Below, one piece after another: positions 1 to 11,000 of a stretch of 27,800 bases of DNA. The position numbers were made by a program, and so were the translations under genes. Every line of letters starts with the position of its first letter. Position 1 is the stretch's first letter. The DNA is taken from the NCBI GenBank assembly GCA_020650975.1, contig JAIPMN010005165.1, forward strand, positions 1 through 27,800. The letters are read 5' to 3'. Source of the stretch: Apostichopus californicus (lineage: Eukaryota > Echinodermata > Holothuroidea > Aspidochirotida > Stichopodidae). The notes under the pieces are model-generated. The model was not told the DNA's origin, made no database searches, and was given only the letters and a program-made list of their open reading frames with translations.

Positions 1-1075
1 ATCGAACGTGTGTCATGTCAATGTTACCCAACATTCTGGATTGTCAACCCATTTGTTAATCGACGGACCCCTACGGACAGCGAAAAAATGGTCACGGATT
101 CCAAGACAAAGGAAATGTCACTAATCACATCAGTCCCACCATAGTAAAGGCTTAGGTGAGAAAATGTCGGTGGTCTTTTCCCGCGACGGCACTTTCAGAT
201 CCTTTTACTGTCTTGGCAGCGTTTACATGCAAATAACTGACATATCATGTGGACGAACTTATTCGGCTTTTACGTACCCCAATCTTCCGTGAACCCCACG
301 GTGAAAACTTCCAACAACATTTTTCCGGGACTCCGTTAGTTCGTGGTGTCCAGGAGGAGGAACATGGACCTACATGATACATGAGGGGGGGGGGGTATAC
401 AGCCAATGGGTACGGGACCAATTATAAGGGTCCGTCCGAAAACTATGGAGGGGCGAGACAATATGAGATAATTAATATAGTGCATTCTTATTTTCATAAT
501 ATAACTATGGTTAAATGAAAAGTGCAAAAAGGGGGCTCGGTGTCCTACTTATCCCGGGGCCTTTCCTGGCTATCGAAGCGTCTACTTACGCAATCTCAAT
601 GCGAATACAACGCCCAGCTCACGCCATTATTTCTTTGGAACTCTAACTAAACCGACATAACTGACTTTAAATACATGTCTATAACCACGCTGATATACCT
701 TTATATCAACATCATAAGTACTTTGAGATCTCAGGTTCCATCTACCATTGAATTATAACGTTTCAGTGAATTTTATGTAATTAAGTTTCAAATCTTTCTA
801 CCAATTGTCCTCTCCTATATATTCAGTTCTATAAAGATGAATACGCCGGTAAATTTCTCACATTTAACTTCTTCAAACACAACGTGCTCACACCCTCACA
901 TTATTACATGCGTAGGCGTTTGATCGTGTGGCCTGTGAAACTGTTCGACCGGACCAAAATTATACACAGGTTTCTTGAATTCTCTTATGTCAGAACGGAA
1001 GCAGGGGCGACGGAGCCAGAGTTAGGGAGAAGGAGGGGGGGGGGGGCACAGAGCAAAATTTCCCTCTGGTCTGTC

Positions 1076-1093
1076 AAGAAACTCGAGTTTCTT
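1076..1093. repeat. 18-bp perfect palindrome
   Basis: AAGAAACTCGAGTTTCTT equals its own reverse complement, with the centre at 1084/1085. It is directly adjacent to a second, longer palindrome. Confidence 0.95.
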
Positions 1094-1127
1094 AAAAGGG
1101 ACACTTTTGATCAAAAGTGTCCCTTTT
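1094..1127. repeat. 34-bp perfect palindrome
   Basis: The left arm AAAAGGGACACTTTTGA (1094-1110) is followed without a spacer by its exact reverse complement (1111-1127), so the 34 bases are self-complementary. The mismatch at 1093/1128 ends it. Confidence 0.96.
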
Positions 1128-1977
1128 CTATAAACAGAAGTGCAGCAACTTATTTCAAATTCCTTTAACTTTTAATTAAACTGAAGATGGCGTAAATCAA
1201 ACACAAACTATAGTAAAAGAAGAGAAAAGCTTCTCATTCATAAACTTCAAAACAATCAATTGAATGAAGTGCAAAGCATTTTTTCAAAGATGTCGGCGGG
1301 GCCAAAATGACTCCACCGACAGCTGTAGTTAGGGTGCATAGACTTTTATGAAACTTCCAGAGGAAAACGATTCAGGCGACCTTGGTGGGGTGAGGGGGTT
1401 CCCCCTTTCCTATGAGAATTTTTTTGGGTTGAATAAGGGGCTTAAATGCAAAATGATACTATATCGGTGTCATCAGTTTAACGGCAATTGTGAAGTATAT
1501 AACTGTACTAAGTCTAGCCATATAGGCCTACGACTTTACCTGCGTGAGTGAAATTTTGTCTCCTGAGCCTACTGAATAAGTGTTTCTTGTCTAAATGTGA
1601 CTAAATTTTAAAATTGGGTGATCATTTTTCTCTCACATAATGAATTTTTTAAAGTGACGCAAAATCGTCTCCCCAAGGACATCCATATTCTCATATCACA
1701 AGACTACGTTCTAATATCATGCCCTACTTTCCTGTAGGTCTTATTGCCCTGTTCTCGACAGTGCTAACAGTTAATATATCAGCTTATAGCCACCACTTCG
1801 TTGTGTCATGTTTTCGCACAACTGGTAATTGTGTACAATTGGAGTAGATCAAGTGTGCTCACTTGTGGGAAGTCTGGAATTTAACTCAAACAATACGTTA
1901 TAATATACCTCTCCCAACAAACACCCAAGCCGAATAACAATAACTGATGATATTTCACACACGTTCTGGGTTCGATT

Positions 1978-2036
1978 ATGAAGAGGACCAGTCAAACTAA
2001 AGATGCACGTAGCAGTCCAACTCAGACTAAGGAGAC
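1978..2036 (+). CDS. ALG9: ALG9 exon 1 (predicted start exon)
   Basis: ATG at 1978 opens a 19-residue hydrophilic, Lys/Arg/Thr-rich segment (MKRTSQTKDARSSPTQTKE). It ends with two bases of the next codon at a GTAAGA donor (2037), exactly the phase that exon 2 needs. An in-frame TGA at 1948-1950 limits extension. No homology can confirm it, because ALG9 N-termini are variable. Other ATG/donor pairs upstream (1348 to 1389 or 1543; 2771 to 2936) are in the wrong phase. Confidence 0.65.
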
Positions 2037-5000
2037 GTAAGATAACGTTATGATATTGATAGTACTGGTAGTGGTAGTGTATTCGTACTTAGTCAATTTG
2101 GTGTTGTATTGCCTAGGTTTTGGCACCTGGCCCTACTCCAAACTTTGATAAAATGACAGTTATATATTGTTAGGTGAAGTTGGCCTGAAATAGAAAGGTA
2201 ACAACCTATGTATCTGATACATGACAATAGCACTGCTAGACAATTCATTAGGCCAACTGTGTTTAACAATGTTAACATAACCTACAGTACCTTACACAAC
2301 TTACAGGTGTTCCCATTCCTTTGCTTGAAAGTGAAAGTTGAATCTGGACTTTTTCCCTTTGGCTCATGGTAATTGATTCATGGACAAACTGACAGCTAAC
2401 TTAAACACCCAGCTATGACTGTTCTCATGCTGTAGTTGTGAAATGAGCCAATGTGACCAACAGGTTATTTATTCAGAATTTTAATGACAATAGGAGAACA
2501 TTTGTAGTAAAGCACTGGTACGCATAGAACTAAGGATAGGAAGTGCTTAACTGAATCCAAAGTGATAGGAAGCCAATAGTAGCTCATTTTAAACCCTATC
2601 CATGCATTAATGGTGGTTTTTGTCAAGCCCTCTCTTTTCGATGAGTATCCAATGAGTTACCTGTACTCTGTACTTGTCTCACCCATTCCTGCCCCTGGGC
2701 CCATCATTTAACATATCCAATCAATGGACAAGTGTAGACCTCAAGAGCTCATCCTCAAATACTGACTGAGATGAAGTCACCCTGTTCAACATCATTGCAG
2801 TTAGGCAATGGGAAAGAAAGTTGTTTCAAAACTATGGAAATAAAACAAAAAATTCACAATCCAGCAATACCAATTGAATCCACACATTACCATTGCACAG
2901 TAACAGTTTTGAGTAGTAGAGTGAATCTGGTTCCTGGTGAGATGTTAAAACAAGAACTTAATAATTGTGGGGTGAACACTTCACCTCTGAGAGTTAGAAG
3001 TCATAACCTCAAAGTGTACTATCACCAATATATATATTTCTTTCTCTTACTATTTACAGGTCTGCTAAGGCTGGACACAGTTGCTGGTGTCCAGAGACTC
3101 AAACTGCAATCAAACTTCTCATTGCAGCCAGGTTTACTGCTGCTTTAATGAGCAATATATCAGATTGTGATGAGACTTTCAACTACTGGGAACCGGTAAA
3201 ACATTAATTACTCAGCATCACTGATGCCATGTTTCTTTGTCAGTAAATATTGAAAAAATTAATTTTTTTTTAAAATTCATTATCAGTTTGTCTTATTTGT
3301 AGCTACAGTATTTTGATTTCTCCTTACAGTGTGAATCAAAGTTGGGACTTTCATCTTCTTAAACCTGGTTACTGTAACTTCTATATTAGTTGACCTTGTG
3401 CTGTAGCTAATGATGAAGAAATCCAAAATGAGATTTCTTTTCTTAATTCTGTAAATTAAAAAAACAAACAATTGAGATAGAATGAAGCACATTTTCTATC
3501 ACATATATGTTTATTTTATACTGATCTTCACGAAACAGATTATTATCTGTTCAGAATCATATCTTCTCGTGTTTTGTAACTTCAACCCTAAGTAGCATAT
3601 AAAGGCTAATCAGAAATATGTGTTTTGTTTTCATTTTATTTCACAGACTCATTATCTACTCTATGGTAAAGGGTTCCAGACCTGGGAATATTCACCAACT
3701 TATGCAATTCGCTCATATGCCTATCTCTTCTTACATGCTATACCTGGCTACATCCACTCATTTGTACTTGGTGGGAACAGGGTAGGTTTAAATGCCTCCT
3801 CTAAGACACATTTCTCTACCTGTTAACTTGATATGTTAAGTCTCTGAGTTGATGTTTCAGTTGCAGGTTTAATTTGTCTGTTACCAACTGAAAATGCATT
3901 ACTCAAAGTAGGTGCTGAAACAAGATATATTGAAAGTTTTTTTATATTTTTTTTTATTATTGTCATCTGTAATGAGGGTAGTCCTGCTCAGTGCAGAAGC
4001 ACTGCTTTAAAAGAGGAGCCCTCAAAAAGTGCTTCCTATCAGGAAGTTTTCTTGTGGTTTCTTGGTCTTTTACCTAATGCATCTGTTTTCCAGAGTACTT
4101 TTTATTTGCTTTTAGCCGTTGGTACTAATGTTCATAAAACAAATTTCTCTCATTTGCAGCTTTTGGTATTTTTCTTTGTGAGATGTCTTTTGGGATTTGT
4201 TTGTGCCTTTTGCGAGGCCCTTTTCTACAGGTGAGAACTAACAATTAGTTTTGCCCATTAGGTTTTTCATCTAGGTTATCGATACCTGTTGTCCAAAGCA
4301 AGTTAAAATACACTGTTGTACCAAATTTATTCGTAAAACACTATTGCCTAGTGTTTCTTAAACTATTTTCTTTAGTAACTCTAATCTTACTCTAAACTGA
4401 AACATTCTCAGTACTTTCACAGTTCACTTACTTTGTGGTAAACTGTAGTTATAGATTACATACTGTCTCTCATTCTAAATTAGTTGATATTCATGTTTCT
4501 TTTGCAGTGCATTACTTCTTGCTGAAAGTGGCAATAAAAGAAGTTGTATTATTGATGGCCAATTTCATGTTTTCCCTATTTTTTGGGGTGGAAGAGGTCT
4601 GTGGGGTTAGAGCGAGGTAAGAGGTTGTGGATTCATGGAGGAGTACTGCCAACCTTCTAATTGTGTTTGTTATCATGTGACATAAACAGACCTGCCGAGC
4701 TGATAACTGTGTGTCTCGCCTTCGTTTTTCAGTGGCGTAAGGAAGAACTTTGGTCCAAATGTTGCAAGATGGACGTTGGTATTTCTGCTGTTCAGCACGG
4801 GAATGTTCATCTCGGGCACAGGTGAGTCAGCAAGAGTGTATACAAGAATGGATAAATTTCGATTTTAAATACGATCCTTAAAAAAAGAGCTTCGTTGCTT
4901 AAACGATTAAAGGCTTGATAAAAAAGTCTGATATGTTGCAAATCATATATATTTTATATAGTGACATCTCTTTAGGAAAAAGTTTCATGCAAAATGAAAG

Positions 5001-8000
5001 AAGGTAATTCAGAAAAACCAAAGACTATGGTAAGGTAAGGGTAATGGTAAGGGCTCAAACTAGCGACCTCATAAATACTACAAGTGCTGTGGCTAACTGA
5101 GCTGTACAGCATTTTTCTGTAAAATTAAATTCTTTCTTTCATATTCTTCCTTGTACATGCTTATTCTAGTTCCATATTCTTGTCATTTAATTTCAGCCTA
5201 TTTACCAAGTAGTTTCTCTATGTACATGACGATGATTTCAATGGCCGGCTGGTACTTTGATCGATGTGAGGTAAGATTTATAAACTTTCATATTTAATCT
5301 TTGGTTTTTGTAACATATAATAATAATTGAAAGTATAAACATCAATGTAAAGGACTTTCTTTCTACATCAAATTAATAAAATTGTGAAGTCTTTCATCAT
5401 AAAACAACAACTATTCCATCATCTCTAACTAATACGTGACTGCTTTGTTCTTTTCATCTCTCTAGATTTCTATAGTTGCTACTGCTGTGAGTACTTTCAT
5501 TAGTTGGCCTTTTGCCTGTATCATTGGGTAAGCATTTCATGTTTTGGACATTTTTTTAAAATGATAAATTACATACTTTGTGCAGAATTTTTAACCCAGG
5601 TTTTCACCTTCAATGAAAAAGTATATTAAAGTGGGTAATTAGTCACTGTTAATTAGGAGCCCAAGCTTATTATTAAGCACATTATTGTGTCCTAGTTAGA
5701 CAAAGAACGAGCTAAACTTAACCTTATTAACTGAAAAATATGTGGCAAATTGGTAATGCTTTTTTATAGACACTCTGTAATGAGGTATATGATAAGATCA
5801 AAATTTTCAGTAAAATAATTACATAGATTTTTTTTTTACTGATGCTGATTGTAGTAGGGACACTAGAAGTGTCATAAATTGGACCCATCATTTATGACCT
5901 TAACGATATGTATTCGTTTTTAATTTTTCAAGATATACATGAATAGCTACCTTGGACTGCTATTTTGTTGTTAAATCAAGCGTGATAGGAAAAAAAATGT
6001 ATTTCCAAGTTAACGGTTTAATTTCATATAGGACTAACACTTACATTAGGTACGAAATCAAATCTGTTTAATTAAAATCTCCAAGTTAACGGTTTAACTT
6101 TCATATAGGACTAACACTTACATTAGGTACGAAATCAAATCCGTTTAATTAAAATCTTCAAGTTAACGGTTTAACTTTCATATAGGACTAACACTTACAT
6201 TAGGTACGAAATCAAATCTGTTTAATTAAATTCTCCAAGTTAAAAGTTTAACTTCCATATAGGACTAACACTTACATTAGGTATGATATCAAATCTGTTT
6301 AATTAAATCTCCAAGTTTACAGTTTTACTTTCACGTAGGACTAACACTTACATTAGGTTCGTTAAATCAAATCTGTTTAGTTAATTCATCAGGCGATGAC
6401 ATTTCCCCTTTCTTTGCTAGTGCACCCATCGCATTTGACTGTCTCTTTCTTCGAGGTCGCTGGATATTTTTCATCAAGTGGTGTCTTATATCTGTACTTT
6501 TGGTTCTGGTGAGTATATCTGAGGCAAAATGAATGGTTACTATGGTAATTTCAAGAGCTGCTGTGAATTACCTGTACCACAGAAGCCTGTGTGGAAGATA
6601 CATATAGTGCAAAATCCAGGTGATGATTTATTTTTGACTGATCGTTTGATGTAACAATTTTTGTGAATTTGAAATTGACATGTTTTCTGCCAATTTCAAA
6701 ATTGAACTTTGAAGCCAGGATATTTCTCCTACTGACTACAGCACATTATTTGGTCATTTTGGTGCCTTGGACATACTGAGATCTGTCATGTCGCAAAATA
6801 CAAGAACACAAAAATAATGATGGTTTGTTGGCTAGGCCTGCCAAAGTCTGTTAACAAATGAATTGTTTAGGTTAATTTTTAGGCATTTTTGGTCTAAAAT
6901 TTTTAAAAAAATCTGATTTATATCTTCTCCTCATTAACAGGTGCCACAAGTTGCAATTGACTCTTACATGTATGGGAAACTGGTCATAGCTCCTCTCAAC
7001 ATTGTTACTTATAATGTGTTCAGTGAACACGGACCTGATATTTACGGTAAACTTCTGTAACATCTCATTTCTGGTGTATTGCTCTTAAGGTTACGATTGC
7101 ATTAACAAAATAAAATGCTTGTTTTTGCAGATCATCAAAGTCATTTTTCATCTTTGCAGATTTCATTTTTGACACCAAATATGATAATTGAGAAATAGCC
7201 CTTTTAAATTCTTTTCAGAAGTAATGATTCATAGAAATATAACATAAACAGCATAGACCATTTCTTGGTAAACTTGCCTGCCTATCACAAGTAATAAATT
7301 CAGTAGTTTCTTCATTCAGGGTTATTAGCTTGCAAACTACTCTTAATGGAGTGCATTTCAAACATAAGGTCCAGAGTTCAAGTCACTCCAAGATTAATGT
7401 ATGTCGTCCAGTTACAGAGTTGTTGACAATTAATAATCGTGGACGTTAAAATATGAATCTAAGAGACTGACTTCGGTCAGCTTGCGGCTTTGATAAGCCA
7501 ATGATGGCTTCTTCTTCAGGAGGATCTAAAAAAATACATACTCTTATGCTGTATATGTAATGTTTCTAAAGGCAAGTAACTGCTGGGGGGGGGGGGTGTC
7601 GGGGTTCCCTCCGGTTTGGTTGGGCTGTATCAAAATTATTGTTTTACCTTTCATCATTCAGAAATATCACTCTATATGGGAATTATGCTTTATTGAGTGA
7701 ACTGTTTTAAGCCTGTCAAGTTCACATGAGTTTATCAGTTAAAATAATTTTTGGGTATAGTATTATTTTTCAAGTTTGTCTAGTAGGTTTTCATACATGT
7801 ATGGTTTTAATAACTCGGCTGACATTTTTTTCCTACTTTTTCAGGTGTTGAGCCATGGATGTTTTACTTTCACAATGGCTTTCTTAACTTCAACGTGGCT
7901 TTTATGATGGCCCTGGTAGTCCTGCCAGTCGCAGTGAGTTTCTTTCAAAAGTCAACTTTTCTTCCTTCTGTAACTGTTGGAACATTAGATCGAAAATCGA

Positions 8001-11000
8001 CGAGAACTTCATTCCTGCCAACTCTCGTATTGGGTCGGTCCTCGAGATCCGATGTGCCAAAAATCTTATCCGGCAAAAACAAAGTAAAACACGAGTCTAA
8101 TGGAGTGGTGGATGTTTATTGAGTAAGAAATGATACGCTTGGGAACACCGTTTACAAAGTGCAAGGACCACTTCTTACTTGCAACGAGAATGTTAGGTGC
8201 TATTTGGTAACTCCCGGTTTGGGGCATTGATCTACCGGTTTGGGGCATTGATCTCCCGGTTTACACCATTTTGGGGTAGGGGTGAGGATTGGGGGGGGCA
8301 GGGCTGAAACTTGTAAATCTGGGATTCATGCAATGCAGTAAAAATTCTTTCAAACGTTAATAAACAGTTGAACGAAGAACGATGTTACAAATAATCACCT
8401 AGATTTGATTCTATCTCTAAATGAACCCGAGATTGGCGTTTTCGACATGACCTGCCCAAATTAACTGGAAGTTCTTTAATTTCAGATAAAAATGATCCAA
8501 TGACAAATAAAATGCAACACTTTCTGTTCTCATATTATCTTTCTGATTGATTGGTTTAGTAAACAGTAAACATTTGAAGTCGATAAGCAATTCCTGAGCT
8601 TTCTTGACTCTTGTTCAGACTTAAATATTTCTTCAATTTCTTGATTAAACTTCTTTCTCTTTATTTGTCTAGATTGTCACTTCTCGTATCGTCTCCGGAA
8701 AATTTGTCGAAGACGACGGAAAACTTCCAGTATGGCTGACGATGATGCCAATGTATTTATGGATATTGGTTTTCTTCACGAGACCTCACAAGGTTTAATT
8801 TATTGAAAATTTTCTTTATGTCTGTATGTTGTTAGTATCCCATGTCAAACTCTTCCAAATTTTCAAATATCTCACAGTTAGTTTTATTAAACATTTAAAA
8901 CTTGCCACGATATGAATTGTTACTATCAAACTGCTTCCATAGAAAAGTATTCTCTTTCATTTTGTGATATGAGGGTATTTTATTCAAATGATCTGCTTGT
9001 GCTCTTTCAGGTTAAAATTACTGATATATACAGTGGCACAACTACACTGTACCATACAAGGTGAATACATGATGGCATGTTGCTCTATAAAAACCAATAT
9101 CTTACACAATGTGAAGTGCAATTAGTATATCATGAATATTCAATAGCATGTCTCTGTGAGACATTTTATGTAATGAGATATGTGTGTTTACATGTATTTG
9201 CATAGTAGCTGACTGAGATTAATATGCGATGCCATGTCTCTCTTTATGCCACAACCTGTACCAGATTGCTGGTATCTGTTGAAGAACCTCATCTTACTCT
9301 CTACGTCACAAGACTTCAAATGACTCTGTCTTCGTTTTACAGGAGGAGAGATTTCTGTTTCCGATATATCCACTCTTTTGCTTAGCTGCTGCTGTTACAC
9401 TGTCCTGCATTCAGGTAAGGAGACAAGTTACTGATCAACTATTATCTGTAGCTATTACTCACTGACAATAGGCTTCGCTGCTATTACTCTGTCCTGCGTT
9501 CAGGTTAGGAGACAAGCTACTGATCAACTATTATCTGTAGCTATTACTCACTGACAATAGACTTTGCTGCTGTTACTCTGTCCTGCGTTCAGGTTAGGAG
9601 ACAAATCACTGATCAAGTATTATCGGTAGCTATACTCACTGACTACTCACTACCTTCTACTGAATAAATATGAAAGCACAAACATATTTTTTAACTTGCA
9701 TACTGTGGGTCTTTCTTTCCTGCTACAATTCGGAAGATAAAATTAACAATATTCATTTTTTTTGGAATGAAATTTGCTTTGCATTTAATTCTCTCCTCTG
9801 TTCTCTTTCATTAGAGGGTGTTCCATCATTTTATTTCTCCTCATAAGAAGCAACATTTCACAGTCTCTTCTGACCAGCTGGCAATCACCATCGGTGTCAT
9901 GTTTGGTCTCTTGTCCCTGTCACGCACAGGTGCATTGTATTATGGTCAGTGGTTGAATTCTATTTGTTAACACTTAACACATAATATTAGATACCTTGAA
10001 TAAATATCTGCTTGCATTCGATTGACAATTTTTGTCCAGCAATTTTGCCAAACCCCACAGAGCATTCCTCAAAGTAAGGTAAAAACTCATCAAACTAAAA
10101 TTACCCCTTGTAGATACCCTTGAAGATAGACAGAGTGGATGTTACCTAGTATGAGTATGGTTCTATAATTGGTTTAAATGGTTCTATAAAATTCTGAACA
10201 TTCTGTAGCCATTTTTAAAAAATTCATATAAATATGAATCAATTATAAAATCTTGTCCTTGTGTTCAAAGCAAGGAATGATTTAGCCCCAGTTTACCTAC
10301 AAGAGCTTCTCCAAGAATACAGACCTAGCAGGGTGCTTTGTTCAAGCGTACAACATATGCTATCTGTTCCTACTGTTCGCACTTCCACCTATGGGGAACG
10401 TTGCTTTGCTAGATCAGCTCCACAGCTCTGGAACAGTCTCCCCTCACATCTGAAAACAATCCAGCATGTGTCAACTTTCCAGAAAGAAGCCAAGACGTTC
10501 TTATTCATGATTGGGTATCCATTTGTTTGATAACTGCTGTGTCCATTTTGGGTACTTTGCTCCTGCAGCGCTTCTGAGCATGTTTTTTTTTTTTAAACTG
10601 GATAAAAGCGCTTTACAAATTCTTATATTATGATTATTATTATATACAAAAAAAGAATTAATGAAACTTGATTTGTGTTAATGTTTTACATGATTGCAAT
10701 ATCAATTTATTCTTGTTACAGGTTACCATACACCTCTTGATTTGTATCCAGAGATTCTCAAAATGGCGGCTGATCCTAAAGTGCACACCCTCCCTCCAGA
10801 TAAACCAATCAATATATGTATTGGAAAGGAGTGGTATCGGTTTCCTAGTCATTTCTTTTTACCGGAGAAGTAAGTTCCATTAAAATGTTTCACTTTTGCA
10901 TCTACAGATGATCAATTTCCTTGTTTGTAAGGATATTTATAAGGTTTTCAAAGAATCACAAGATTTAATGTCCCGAGTTCCAGTCACTCCAAGATTATTG

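Larger units (their letters stand above)
1..1977. other. Region upstream of ALG9
   Basis: No exon of either gene and no recognised coding motif on either strand. Open frames here are short and of biased composition. The stretch holds two G homopolymers (385-395 and 1035-1046), twin perfect palindromes (1076-1127) and an imperfect stem around 1291-1320 (TGTCGGCGG against CCACCGACA). ALG9 promoter elements must lie in the 3' part, but I cannot point to a convincing TATA or initiator. Confidence 0.5.

Noticed and set aside
884-1168. 94-codon frame upstream of ALG9
   Set aside because: It crosses a G12 run and both palindromes, and it has no conserved motif.
1348-1551. Alternative ALG9 first exon with GTGAGG (1390) or GTGAGT (1544) donors
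   Set aside because: Leftover bases are 0 and 1 respectively, whereas exon 2 needs 2. The 1978-2036 exon fits.
2771-3148. 125-codon frame starting upstream of ALG9 exon 2
   Set aside because: It runs over exon 2 in the wrong frame; the conserved ALG9 frame has a stop at 3004. A possible donor at 2937 is also in the wrong phase.
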